Shown in pieces: positions 30,017-39,633 of a stretch of DNA of 64,000 bases. The number at the start of each line of letters is the position of its first letter. Within the stretch, counting starts at the first letter, position 1. The position numbers were made by a program, and so were the translations under genes. The DNA is from Elusimicrobia bacterium CG_4_9_14_3_um_filter_62_55 (lineage in GTDB: Bacteria; Elusimicrobiota; Elusimicrobia; UBA1565): the NCBI GenBank assembly GCA_002790095.1, contig PFUL01000024.1, forward strand, positions 1 to 64,000. The letters run 5' to 3'. A model generated the notes under the pieces. The model saw only the letters and a list, made by a program, of their open reading frames with translations, searched no databases and was not told the DNA's origin.

Positions 30017-31587
30017 TGAATCTAAATCAGATGCTCGATCAGACGGCCTCGCGCGTTCCCGAAAAGGCGGCCCTTGTATGGGTTGAAGGAAAAGGCGGGG
30101 AAGAGCGCTCTCTTTCGTTCGAGACGCTGCGCGAGCGCGTCCTGCGCGCGGCCTCGGCCTTCCGCTCGCGAGGCGTCGGGAAAGGGGACTGCGTCGCGAT
30201 CATCCTGCGCAACGGTCCCGATTTCATCGTCGCCTACTTCGGACTGCTTCGGATCGGCGCGATCGCGGTTCCGATCAACTACATGGTTCAAAAGCCCGAG
30301 GAACTGGCCTACATGCTCCACCATGTCGAGGCGAGAGCCGTCGTGGCCCAGCGCGAGTTCCTCAAAGGAATCTTGAAAGCGAAAGACGAGGTTCCCTCCT
30401 TGAAGCTCGTCTTGTCGAGCGACGGGTCGCGCGACCCGGAAGGCGTCGAACATTTCGGGGAATTCGTCGACACGGCCGCCCCGATCGCCGCTGCCGTCGA
30501 GACCTCCCCCGACGACACCGTCACGATGCTCTTCACCTCGGGGACCACCGGCAACCCGAAAGCCGTGATGCTCACCCACGCCAATCTCGTGTCCAACATC
30601 GATGCCAGCATCGACGCGTTCGGACTCCGGGAGACGGACGTTTCCCTGACGCTATTGCCGATGTTCCATACCTTCGCGTGGACCTGCTGCACCTTGATCC
30701 CGCTGCGCCTCGGGGCGAAAAACGTCACGATCGCGGCGGTCGCTCCCCCGAAGCCCTGGCTCAACTTGATGGCCCGTCACCGAGTGACTGTTTTCGCCGC
30801 GGTTCCGCAGATTTACTCGCTTCTTGCCAAGCAGGCGACGGGCTTCAAGAAGTGGGTGCTGCGGCTCTGGTTTTTCCGCACCGTGCGCGTCGCGGTTTCC
30901 GGCGCCGCGCCGCTGGGAAAGAAGACGCTCGATGATTTCAAGAGCGCCTTCGGCGTCGGGATCACCGAAGGGTACGGGCTCACCGAAACCTCCCCGGTCG
31001 CGACCTTCAACCCCGTCGGCCGCCCGAAGGTCGGCAGCGTCGGCAAGCCCATCCGGGACGTGTTCGTCAGGATCATCTCCGATGACGGCCGCGAACTGCC
31101 CTCCGGAGGCGAAGGGGAGATTGAGATCAAGGGCCCCAACATCATGAAGGGGTACTATAAGAACGAGAAGGCCACACGCGACGCCGTGAACGCGGAAGGC
31201 TGGTTCAAAAGCGGAGACGTCGGACTCATCGATGAGGACGGCTATTTGTTCATCCGGGACCGCAAGAAGGACATGATCATCGTGAAGGGTCTCAAGGTGT
31301 TCTCCGCCCAAGTGGAGAAAGTGCTTATCGAGCATCCGGACATCCAGGAAGCCGCGGTCATCGGCATCCCCGACGAGTCGGGAGACGAACGCATCAAGGC
31401 GTTCATCGTGCTCGCCGAAGGGGCGGAGGCCGACACGGCCGAACTCCACAAATTCTGCCGGAAGCATCTCGACGCCTACAAACGCCCCCGCGACATCGAG
31501 ATTCTGAACGAACTGCCCAAGAACGCGCTGCAAAAGACGCTCAAGCGCGTGCTTCGCCAACGCGAACTGGAAAAAACGGGGAAATAG
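30016..31587 (+). CDS. Long-chain-fatty-acid/acyl-CoA ligase (AMP-dependent synthetase)
   Basis: TMLFTSGTTGNPKAVMLTH, ITEGYGLTETSPV, GWFKSGDVGLIDEDGYLFIRDRKKDMIIVKG motifs; starts on the previous stop (TGATG). Confidence 0.92.
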   Translation: MNLNQMLDQTASRVPEKAALVWVEGKGGEERSLSFETLRERVLRAASAFRSRGVGKGDCVAIILRNGPDFIVAYFGLLRIGAIAVPINYMVQKPEELAYMLHHVEARAVVAQREFLKGILKAKDEVPSLKLVLSSDGSRDPEGVEHFGEFVDTAAPIAAAVETSPDDTVTMLFTSGTTGNPKAVMLTHANLVSNIDASIDAFGLRETDVSLTLLPMFHTFAWTCCTLIPLRLGAKNVTIAAVAPPKPWLNLMARHRVTVFAAVPQIYSLLAKQATGFKKWVLRLWFFRTVRVAVSGAAPLGKKTLDDFKSAFGVGITEGYGLTETSPVATFNPVGRPKVGSVGKPIRDVFVRIISDDGRELPSGGEGEIEIKGPNIMKGYYKNEKATRDAVNAEGWFKSGDVGLIDEDGYLFIRDRKKDMIIVKGLKVFSAQVEKVLIEHPDIQEAAVIGIPDESGDERIKAFIVLAEGAEADTAELHKFCRKHLDAYKRPRDIEILNELPKNALQKTLKRVLRQRELEKTGK

Positions 31588-31589
31588 GC

Positions 31590-33110
31590 ATGAGACCCGA
31601 CTGGCTCAAGCTGCTGGGCCGCGAAGGCGCGATCCGCGAACTCGAGCCGCTCGCCGGCGAGCATGAGGGCGGCGTCTTCGTCGTCGGCGGGACGCTGCGG
31701 GACCGCGCCCTTAAGCGGGAAGGGGAACTCGTCGACATCGACCTCGCCGCGGCGGCCCCGGCGAAACCCTTCGCTCAGCGCGTCGCCCGCCGCCTGCGCG
31801 GATCCTTCGTCGTTCTCGATGAAGCCTCTCGCGTCTACCGGATCGTCGTCAAGGCGGGGAAAACGAGGGAGCGGGGTCTCCAAATCGACGTCGCCGAGAT
31901 TCAAGGGGCGACGATCCGCGAGGATCTTTCGCGCCGGGATTTCAGCGTCAACGCGATGGCCGTCCGACTGCCGCTCGCCGGAGAGGGACTTCTCGATCCG
32001 TTTTCCGGATTGAAGGATCTCAGCCGCCGGACTTTGACCCCGGCGAACCCGAACGCGTTCCGGGACGATCCGCTTCGCATGCTGCGCGCCTACCGCCTCG
32101 CGGCGACTTTGGACCTGAAACTCGATGGGAAAACCGTGCGGGCGATCCGAACGCACGCCAAACGCATCTCCTCCGCCGCGGGGGAACGCGTCCGCTCCGA
32201 ACTGTTGGGGATTCTCTCGGTCGACGACAGCGCCGCGCGATTGCGCGCGATGGACGAGACGCGCCTTTTAACGGCCGTGTTCCCCGAACTGGAAGACTCG
32301 CGCCGCTGCGCCGAGGTGTACTACGGCCCCGGGGGGGTGCTGAAGCATTCGCTGGCCGTGGTCGACCGCGCCGACCGCCTGCTCGCGGATCCCGGCAAGG
32401 TCTATCCGGACTGGTCCGGGCGCTTCGAAGAGGCCCTCGCCGCGGGCCTGCCTCCCGGTTCGAATCCGAAAGCCCTCGTACGCCTTGCCTGCCTGCTCCA
32501 TGACGTCGCCAAACCGGCCACCGCGAAGAAGATCAAGGGAAGACTCCGCTTCTTCGGTCACGAGTCGCGCGGCGCGGCGATGAGCCTGGAGATTCTCAAA
32601 CGCCTGCGCTTTTCCGGAGATGAAGCCGAAACGATCCGGGTTTGCGTCCATCATCATCTGCGTCCCGGAAACCTCGCGGCGAATAAGATCGTCAGCGATA
32701 AGGCCGTCTTCCGGTTCTTTCGCGACCTCGACACCCACGGCGTGCGCCTCCTCGCGGTCTGCTGGGCCGATCACGCGAGCTACCTGGCCCCCGCCGCCCT
32801 GAGATCGATTCTCGACCGGGTCACGGAAGACCCGCACCGCTCGGATCTCTCCCGGATTCGCTCGGAAGACGCCCGGAAAACGCTTTTCCATCTTCAGGTC
32901 GTTTCCTACCTGCTCGACCAGTGGTTCAACCGACCCGAGACCTCGCGTCCGCAGCGTCTGCTGGACGGGAATTCGGTGATGAAGGCCCTTGGAATCGCTC
33001 CCGGCCCCGGAGTGGGCGAAGCCCTTGAGGCCCTGACCGAAGCCCAGGCCGAGGGAATCGTCAAGAACCGCAGCGAAGCTTTGAACTTTCTTAAAACCCG
33101 AAAGACATAA
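31590..33110 (+). CDS. tRNA nucleotidyltransferase / poly(A) polymerase family with HD domain (CCA-adding type)
   Basis: VFVVGGTLRDRALKREGELVDIDLA, EDLSRRDFSVNAMAV, PNAFRDDPLRMLRAYRLAATL, LACLLHDVAKPAT. Confidence 0.88.
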   Translation: MRPDWLKLLGREGAIRELEPLAGEHEGGVFVVGGTLRDRALKREGELVDIDLAAAAPAKPFAQRVARRLRGSFVVLDEASRVYRIVVKAGKTRERGLQIDVAEIQGATIREDLSRRDFSVNAMAVRLPLAGEGLLDPFSGLKDLSRRTLTPANPNAFRDDPLRMLRAYRLAATLDLKLDGKTVRAIRTHAKRISSAAGERVRSELLGILSVDDSAARLRAMDETRLLTAVFPELEDSRRCAEVYYGPGGVLKHSLAVVDRADRLLADPGKVYPDWSGRFEEALAAGLPPGSNPKALVRLACLLHDVAKPATAKKIKGRLRFFGHESRGAAMSLEILKRLRFSGDEAETIRVCVHHHLRPGNLAANKIVSDKAVFRFFRDLDTHGVRLLAVCWADHASYLAPAALRSILDRVTEDPHRSDLSRIRSEDARKTLFHLQVVSYLLDQWFNRPETSRPQRLLDGNSVMKALGIAPGPGVGEALEALTEAQAEGIVKNRSEALNFLKTRKT

Positions 33111-33183
33111 AACGGTAATGGTGCCGGACTCCTTCCCCTGTTATACTCAGCGGGGAGCCGTCAGACGCGTCAAAACCGCAACC

Positions 33184-36100
33184 ATGCTACTGAGATCCCG
33201 TTTCCGGACGCTTCTCTTTTTGCCGCTGCTCTTCGTCCTCGCGGCGCGCGGACCGGCGTCCGCCGCCGATTCCAACGCGCCGCTGCTCTTTAACCGACTT
33301 AACACGGATTGTCTGGGGTCCTTGATCAGCGACGTGACGCTCGGAACGGCGAGCCCCAACCTTCAGATCACGCTTCAAGACACCGGCTCGGGACTGCGCT
33401 TCGGCCAATCCGCTCATACCGGCGGGGCCAACGCCCGCACGGGAACGAAGCTGCTGATGCACTTTGACGAAGCGGCTCTCACCTATACCGACGACACGAC
33501 CTTCGCCCACAACGCCGTCGCCGCGAACAATCCGACTCCTCCGGCCTCGTGCGCGGGAGCGGGATTTACGGGCGCGGGCGACTGCATCGATTTTACGGCC
33601 GCAGGCCAGTTCATCCGGGTGTTGAAGTCGGCCAACCTCGCCGACACGACCTCCCAGATCACGATTCAGGCCTGGATCAACCCCGACAGCCTGGGCAGCG
33701 ACCCGATCGTCGAGTTCAACGATCCGGCGGGCGGGACGCCGATCGGGCTGCACTTCTGGCACTCGGTCTCCGCCTCGGGGGACTTGTACGCGAACTTGAT
33801 CTCCTCGGGCCGGGTCAACAACGTGATCAAAAGCTCCGGCGGCTTCGTGCGCACCGGAGTCTGGCAGTTGGCGACGCTCACCTTTGGGGGGGGGGCCGCG
33901 AAACTCTATCTCAACGACGTGATGATCGCCTCCGGCGGAGTTAGCGGAGTTGGCGGCTTCGACGCGGAGCTCCTCGACGTCAACAAAGACGTGTACATCG
34001 GACACCGGCCCTCGGTAGGCGGAACGACCTTCGACGGGCAAATCGACGAGGTCCGCATCCTGCGCGGAGGCTTATCCGACAAGGACATCGCCGCGGACTA
34101 CTACTCAGGCATCGTCGAAATCAGCACCTCCGGTTCGAGCGGCCCTCGCGTAAAGACGCGGATTCCGGCGGGCGCCGTCGCCTACAGCGGCAGCGCGACC
34201 AACGGAACGGTTTCGGCGGTCACCGCGACCTACACCGCCGCCCCGTTCGTTCCGGGCAACCAAAACTTCGTCAGTTGGCTGTTCCAGGACATGAGCGGCA
34301 ACACCTCGTTCTCGAACGTGACCTTGGACATCTTTGAACTGCCGCCCACGGCGCCGACGCTATTCGCCGGTTCCCCGTCCGGAACGACCTCGATCGCGTG
34401 GAGTTGGACCGCGCCCTCGCGCTACTGCCTCTCCGCGGGGGGAGGCGGCGCGATCTACCAGGTGCTCAACGCCGCCACCAACGCCGACGTCAGCGCCGGC
34501 GATCCGACGAAAACCGATCTCGCGTTCTCGGAAACCGGCGGCCTCGCGGCGAACACCGCGTACGGACGCGTCGTCCGCGCGGTGGACGCGTTCGGAAACG
34601 GCGCGCTGTCGGGATCGGCCACGACCTACACGCAGGCCGCGATCCCGACGACCTTAAGCCTCTCCGCCGTATCGACCGGAAGCGTCGTAATCGGGTGGAG
34701 CGCCGCCGGAAATCCCGGCTATACGCGCTATGAAGTCAGTCTGTCATCGGACAACTTCACGACGGTTTTTTCGACGCCGGCCCAGATCTCCGACAACCTC
34801 GTCGCCGTTTCGCTCGGAGTCGGCGGGCTTTTGCCGAATACGACCTACAACGTTCGCGTACGCGCCAAGAACGGCCAGGCGAGCGACGCGCTCGGGCAAA
34901 CCTTTACCGGCTTCCTGACCGGCTCGTTCGCGACGCTCGCCGCAGCCCCGACGAGCCTGAGCGCGAGCGCCCTCGGGGTCTCCTCGATCGCCTGGTCTTG
35001 GTCGGCGGTTCCGACGGCGACGAGCTACCGGCTCGTGAACGCGAACACCGGCGCGGACATCGTCGTGACCGGGGGAACCTCGTTCAACCAAACCGGGGTG
35101 GCGGCCAACTCTCAGATCGTCGGAAAACTTCGGGCGGACAACGCCTCCGGAAACGGGCTCTTCGGCGCCGACGTCGGCGTTTACACGCACGCGAACGTCC
35201 CGACCGGCCCGCCGTCGGTCACGGCGGGTTCGACGACGCTCGCGATCAGTTGGGGATTGAACTCGAACCCGGCCAACACGGTTTTTCAAGCGGTCGTCTC
35301 GACCTCGGCGGCGTTCGGCGTGATCGCGCAGACGGTTTCGGTCTCGGGCACCTCCGCCAATTTCACGAATCTTGTCCCGGCGACCGTCTATCACGTCAAG
35401 GTGCGTTCGGTGAACGGCGACGGGATTGTCTCCGCGTTCACCGCCGCGACCCAAACCCAGACCACCCAGTTCGTCGGCATCTCCTCGGCCTCGGCGCCCT
35501 CGACTCCGTATTCCCCGACCAGCGGCAGCGTCGGCGTGTGGCATTTCGACGAATCCTCCGGCACGCTCTCGACGGACGCTTCGGGCAACGCCAATCAGGC
35601 GCAGCTCACCTGCGGCTTCGTCAACTGCTCGACTCCGACCTTCACCTCCGGGATGAGCGGGCTCGGCAACGCGGTGCGCTTTAGCGGCATTCAAAACACC
35701 CTCTGCCGCGTCGGCAGCAAGGCCAATCTGGAAACGACAGGGGACATCACGGTTTCCGCGTGGGTCTATCCCGACTCGTTCAATCAGGTCGGCGGCGCGG
35801 GGATCGTCGTGAAGGGCTCGGGATCGTTTGAATCCTATGCGCTCGAAACCACTCCCACACGCGAATGGTCGTTTAAAATCGTCGATTCGGCCAACGCCCA
35901 GCATTCGATTAAATCGACGATGACGCTGGCGACCGGAAAGTGGACGCATCTCACCGGCGTCTATGTCTCCGGCGCGGGAGCTCTCCTGCGCCTCTACGTC
36001 GACGGCGTGCAGACCAGTTCCGCCGCCTTGGTGGGGGGGGGAATCGCCGCCCGCCGCGCGGATACCCACGACCTGACGATCGGAAACCGACAAAGCGGCT

Positions 36101-36984
36101 CGGCGTCCTACGACCGGGGCTTCAACGGCTCGATCGACGAGGCGCAAATCCAGACCCGCGCGCTCTCGGCCGCGGAGATTCTCGGGCTCTATCAAAGCGC
36201 GTCGCCGGGCACATTCACGGCGCCGTCCCCGAACGAGAACACCCGGTTGACGATCCCCGCGGACGCCTTCGGAAATCAAGCGACGATCCTCGTCTCAGGA
36301 ACGCCGTTGACCTCTCCCATCAAGATCAACACCGGCATCCTTACCGACGGGCTGGCCGCTCCCCCGACCGGACAGACCTATGTCCCCGACAGCGTCATCG
36401 AGATCGTCGCCAACGTCAACGGATCCGCTTTCACCGAAAACCTGCACAGCTCGGTCACTGTCTCTATCCCCTATCCCGACTCCGACGGGAACCTGCTGGT
36501 CGATGGAACCGATCCGCCCCTGCCGGTCACGCGTCTGACCATGTACACGCTCAACGAGGCGGTCGTTCGCTGGGAACCGCTCGCGACGACCGTGGACACG
36601 GCGAACAAACGCGTCAACGGGCAAACCAGTCACTTCTCGGTTTTCGCGCTGTTCGGACCGACCGGGGTCAAGTCCGACGTGAACACGGTCCGAGTCTATC
36701 CGAATCCCTGGAAGCCCGGCAGCAGCGGAAACTTCGATTCCGTTACGTTCGGAAGCAGAACCGGACTGGCGATCGACAATCTTCCGACCTCCGGCGTGAT
36801 CCGTATTTTCACGCTCAGCGGCGAACGGGTGGTGGACGTTCCCTTCAGCGGTCCGGACGCGGGAACCGCGATTTGGGACGGCCGAAACCAGGGAGGCCTG
36901 CCCGTGGCGAGCGGGGTGTATTTTGCCTACGTAAAATCCGATACGGGCGCGACGGTCGTCAAGAAATTCGCGATTCAACGCTGA
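33184..36984 (+). CDS. Secreted LamG / fibronectin type III surface protein with C-terminal FlgD/T9SS-like sorting domain
   Basis: Signal peptide MLLRSRFRTLLFLPLLFVLAARGPASA; two LamG-like domains (YIGHRPSVGGTTFDGQIDEVRIL; GNRQSGSASYDRGFNGSIDEAQI); FN3 repeats; C-terminal VYPNPWKPGSSGNFDSV...IRIFTLSGERVVDV...WDGRNQGGLPVASGVYFAYVKSDTGATVVKKFAIQR. Confidence 0.85.
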   Translation: MLLRSRFRTLLFLPLLFVLAARGPASAADSNAPLLFNRLNTDCLGSLISDVTLGTASPNLQITLQDTGSGLRFGQSAHTGGANARTGTKLLMHFDEAALTYTDDTTFAHNAVAANNPTPPASCAGAGFTGAGDCIDFTAAGQFIRVLKSANLADTTSQITIQAWINPDSLGSDPIVEFNDPAGGTPIGLHFWHSVSASGDLYANLISSGRVNNVIKSSGGFVRTGVWQLATLTFGGGAAKLYLNDVMIASGGVSGVGGFDAELLDVNKDVYIGHRPSVGGTTFDGQIDEVRILRGGLSDKDIAADYYSGIVEISTSGSSGPRVKTRIPAGAVAYSGSATNGTVSAVTATYTAAPFVPGNQNFVSWLFQDMSGNTSFSNVTLDIFELPPTAPTLFAGSPSGTTSIAWSWTAPSRYCLSAGGGGAIYQVLNAATNADVSAGDPTKTDLAFSETGGLAANTAYGRVVRAVDAFGNGALSGSATTYTQAAIPTTLSLSAVSTGSVVIGWSAAGNPGYTRYEVSLSSDNFTTVFSTPAQISDNLVAVSLGVGGLLPNTTYNVRVRAKNGQASDALGQTFTGFLTGSFATLAAAPTSLSASALGVSSIAWSWSAVPTATSYRLVNANTGADIVVTGGTSFNQTGVAANSQIVGKLRADNASGNGLFGADVGVYTHANVPTGPPSVTAGSTTLAISWGLNSNPANTVFQAVVSTSAAFGVIAQTVSVSGTSANFTNLVPATVYHVKVRSVNGDGIVSAFTAATQTQTTQFVGISSASAPSTPYSPTSGSVGVWHFDESSGTLSTDASGNANQAQLTCGFVNCSTPTFTSGMSGLGNAVRFSGIQNTLCRVGSKANLETTGDITVSAWVYPDSFNQVGGAGIVVKGSGSFESYALETTPTREWSFKIVDSANAQHSIKSTMTLATGKWTHLTGVYVSGAGALLRLYVDGVQTSSAALVGGGIAARRADTHDLTIGNRQSGSASYDRGFNGSIDEAQIQTRALSAAEILGLYQSASPGTFTAPSPNENTRLTIPADAFGNQATILVSGTPLTSPIKINTGILTDGLAAPPTGQTYVPDSVIEIVANVNGSAFTENLHSSVTVSIPYPDSDGNLLVDGTDPPLPVTRLTMYTLNEAVVRWEPLATTVDTANKRVNGQTSHFSVFALFGPTGVKSDVNTVRVYPNPWKPGSSGNFDSVTFGSRTGLAIDNLPTSGVIRIFTLSGERVVDVPFSGPDAGTAIWDGRNQGGLPVASGVYFAYVKSDTGATVVKKFAIQR

Positions 36985-36985
36985 C

Positions 36986-37975
36986 ATGAAGACGATCGCC
37001 GCCGTCCTCGCGTTCTCTCTCGCCCTTCTTCCCGGCGCGGCGCGCGCGGCGACGAAGCAAGCGGGCACTTCATCCGGGGAATTCCTGAAATTCGGGCCCG
37101 ACGCGCGCGGCGTCGCGATGGGGCACGCGATGAGCGCCGTGGCGGAGGATTCGTCGGCGCTGTACTGGAACCCCGCCGGACTCGCGATGGTCACGCGCTC
37201 GCACGTCACCGCGACTCACGCCTTCCTGTTCCAGGATGTTTTTTACGACTACGCGGCGTTCGCCAAGCCCATCGCCCCGTTGGTGCAGCCCCGCCGCCGC
37301 TTTATGCGGCCCAGCGTTTTGGGATCGCTCGCGCTCAGCCTCCAGTACCTGAACGCGGGGCGGCTGGAGGAGCGGATCAACACGGGACAGGCGACGGGGG
37401 GAACCTTCACTCCCCGCGACCTCGCGATCTCCGCGGGATGGGGAAGTTCCCTGACGGACTCCATCGATTTCGGTCTCGCCCTCAAGTACATCGACTCCCG
37501 CATCCAAAAGAGCGCCTCGACCGGAGCGGTCGACGCGGGACTGCGGTACCGGAGCCGCCTCTACGATTGGCCGTGGACCCTCGCCGCGGCGGCCGGTAAT
37601 TTCGGGGGCGCCCTGCGCTTTGACAACCAGCGCGATCCGCTCCCGGTTACGGTCCGCTTCGGAAACAGCCTCCGGCCCGCCGATTTTCTCGTGATCGCGG
37701 GTGACATCGTCTTGACCCGCGACAACCGTCCGTACCCGGCCCTGGGAGCGGAAGGGCTGTTCGCCGTCGAAGAAAGTCTCGTCCTCGCGATTCGCGGCGG
37801 CTACAACGGCCGCAGCGGCGCGTCGGACCTCGACGGCTTCTCGGGAATCTCGTTTGGGCTCGGCATGAAAATGCACGCGTTCGCCGTCGATTACGCCTGG
37901 CGTCCGTTCGGCGCGCTCGGCCAAACCCACCGCCTCACCCTCGGCTACGCCTTCGGAAAAACCATCCGAAGATGA
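36986..37975 (+). CDS. PorV/PorQ-like outer membrane beta-barrel protein
   Basis: [60 protein letters not shown]; terminal beta-barrel-like [10 protein letters not shown]. Confidence 0.85.
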   Translation: MKTIAAVLAFSLALLPGAARAATKQAGTSSGEFLKFGPDARGVAMGHAMSAVAEDSSALYWNPAGLAMVTRSHVTATHAFLFQDVFYDYAAFAKPIAPLVQPRRRFMRPSVLGSLALSLQYLNAGRLEERINTGQATGGTFTPRDLAISAGWGSSLTDSIDFGLALKYIDSRIQKSASTGAVDAGLRYRSRLYDWPWTLAAAAGNFGGALRFDNQRDPLPVTVRFGNSLRPADFLVIAGDIVLTRDNRPYPALGAEGLFAVEESLVLAIRGGYNGRSGASDLDGFSGISFGLGMKMHAFAVDYAWRPFGALGQTHRLTLGYAFGKTIRR

Positions 37976-38000
37976 TAGAGTAAACACCCAAGGGGGAGAT

Positions 38001-38420
38001 ATGCCTAAAGCCATCATGAAGACCAGTAAGGGGACAATGACCATCGATCTATTCGAGAAGGACGCCCCGAACACGGTCAAGAACTTCACCGATCTTTCCA
38101 AGAAGGGGTTTTACGACGGACTTGCTTTTCACCGAGTCATCGCCAACTTCATGATTCAGGGCGGCTGTCCCAACGGAACCGGCACCGGCGGTCCGGGCTA
38201 TCAGATCAAGTGCGAACTCAACGCCAATAAGCACCTCCCGGGGACGCTCTCGATGGCGCACGCCGGACGCAATACCGGGGGAAGCCAATTCTTCATCTGC
38301 CACGTCGCCTGCCCGCACCTGGACGGGGAGCACACCGTCTTTGGGAGAACCTCGGACATGGAGGTCGTCAACGCGATCCGGCAAGGCGACGAAATCGAAT
38401 CGGTCACGATCGAAAACTGA
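38001..38420 (+). CDS. Peptidyl-prolyl cis-trans isomerase (cyclophilin type)
   Basis: [31 protein letters not shown] ... [17 protein letters not shown] ... [10 protein letters not shown]. Confidence 0.95.
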   Translation: MPKAIMKTSKGTMTIDLFEKDAPNTVKNFTDLSKKGFYDGLAFHRVIANFMIQGGCPNGTGTGGPGYQIKCELNANKHLPGTLSMAHAGRNTGGSQFFICHVACPHLDGEHTVFGRTSDMEVVNAIRQGDEIESVTIEN

Positions 38421-38463
38421 CGCCGTCCCCTAAGGACCTTAAACGCGTTGGGACCTATTACGG

Positions 38464-38500
38464 CCCGGACCTGCCCGAAAGGCGCAGGTCCGGGTCTTTT
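38464..38500 (+). terminator. Rho-independent terminator after the cyclophilin gene
   Basis: Perfect 11-bp stem CCCGGACCTGC/GCAGGTCCGGG with 9-nt loop followed by TCTTTT. Confidence 0.85.
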
Positions 38501-38521
38501 AATGACGCTAAACTAGGGAAG

Positions 38522-38689
38522 ATGAGACTGTCCCCGTTATTGCTCGCGTTCGCGGCTTCTCCCGCTTGGTGCGGCCCCGCCGTGTTTTCCAAGGCGCCGA
38601 CGCCCGTCCGACTTGGACCCGTCGGAACGGGGGAACGCGGCGCAAAACGCCGGGAGGAGTTTTTCGATGGCTTACGACGGGGGTGTTAA
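38522..38689 (+). CDS. Candidate small secreted ORF (55 aa) overlapping the start of the PPK2 gene
   Basis: MRLSPLLLAFAASPAWCGPAVFSKAPTPVRLGPVGTGERGAKRREEFFDGLRRGC*; signal peptide-like N-terminus; TAAACT 7 nt upstream. Confidence 0.3.
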   Translation: MRLSPLLLAFAASPAWCGPAVFSKAPTPVRLGPVGTGERGAKRREEFFDGLRRGC

Positions 38690-39566
38690 CGCGGCGGACG
38701 ACGCGGGCGTTCCGACGGGCTCCTTCGACGCGTTCGGCGACGGACTCGACGCGTACCGGGTCGAGCCGTCGAAGCGCAAATCCCTGAGGCTCTCCGACTA
38801 CGACCCCGACGACACGGGTGACTTTTCCAAGAACAAGAAGGGGAAGAAGAAGGCGCTCAAGCAGCTCGCAAAGGAAACCGAGCGGATGCAGGCGCTGCAG
38901 CAGCGTCTTTACGCGGAAGGGAAACGCTCCGTCTTGATCGTGTTTCAAGCGCCGGATACCGGCGGGAAAGACGGCACGATTCGCTGGGTGATCGGCCCGC
39001 TCAACCCCCAAGGGGTGCGCGTGTCCAACTTTAAGAAGCCCTCCGCCGTGGAAGCCCGGCATCACTATCTCTGGCGGATCAAAAAGGAACTCCCCAAACC
39101 CGGCATGATGCGGGTCTTCAACCGCTCTCACTACGAGGACATTCTGGTCCCGAGCGTCCTGAAAACCGAGGAGGCCGCGGTCGTTGAAGGGCGCTACGAC
39201 GAGATCAACGCGTTCGAACGTAATCTCGCGGAAAAGGGAGTGACCGTCGTCAAATTCTTCCTTCACATTTCCAAAGACGAGCAAAAACGCCGCCTGCAGG
39301 CGCGCCTGGACGACCCCGAGAAGACCTGGAAGTTCGATCCGAACGATCTGAAATCGCGGGCGCTTTGGGAGCAGTACATGCGCGTCTACGAAAAAATGCT
39401 CGCCCGAACGAGCACTGCGCGGGCCCCGTGGTACGTGATCCCCGCCAACCATAAATGGTATCGCAGCCTCGTGATCGCGAGGATATTGCGCAAGACGATG
39501 GAAGCGATGGACCCGCGTTTCCCGCCGCCGCCCGAGGGTCTCGACTCGATCATCATACCCGACTGA
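38667..39566 (+). CDS. Polyphosphate kinase 2 family protein
   Basis: SVLIVFQAPDTGGKDGTIRWVIGPLNPQGVRVSNFKKPSAVEARHHYLWRIKKELPKPGMMRVFNRSHYEDILV; SD GGAGGAG. Confidence 0.85.
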   Translation: MAYDGGVNAADDAGVPTGSFDAFGDGLDAYRVEPSKRKSLRLSDYDPDDTGDFSKNKKGKKKALKQLAKETERMQALQQRLYAEGKRSVLIVFQAPDTGGKDGTIRWVIGPLNPQGVRVSNFKKPSAVEARHHYLWRIKKELPKPGMMRVFNRSHYEDILVPSVLKTEEAAVVEGRYDEINAFERNLAEKGVTVVKFFLHISKDEQKRRLQARLDDPEKTWKFDPNDLKSRALWEQYMRVYEKMLARTSTARAPWYVIPANHKWYRSLVIARILRKTMEAMDPRFPPPPEGLDSIIIPD

Positions 39567-39588
39567 TTGCTCACCGCGTTTCGCTCAA

Positions 39589-39619
39589 AACCTGATCCTC
39601 AGGGTCAGGTTTCTTTTTT
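39589..39619 (+). terminator. Rho-independent terminator after the PPK2 gene
   Basis: AACCTGATCC-TCA-GGGTCAGGTT hairpin (one G-U) followed by TCTTTTTT. Confidence 0.8.
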
Positions 39620-39633
39620 GCTATGATGCCTGC

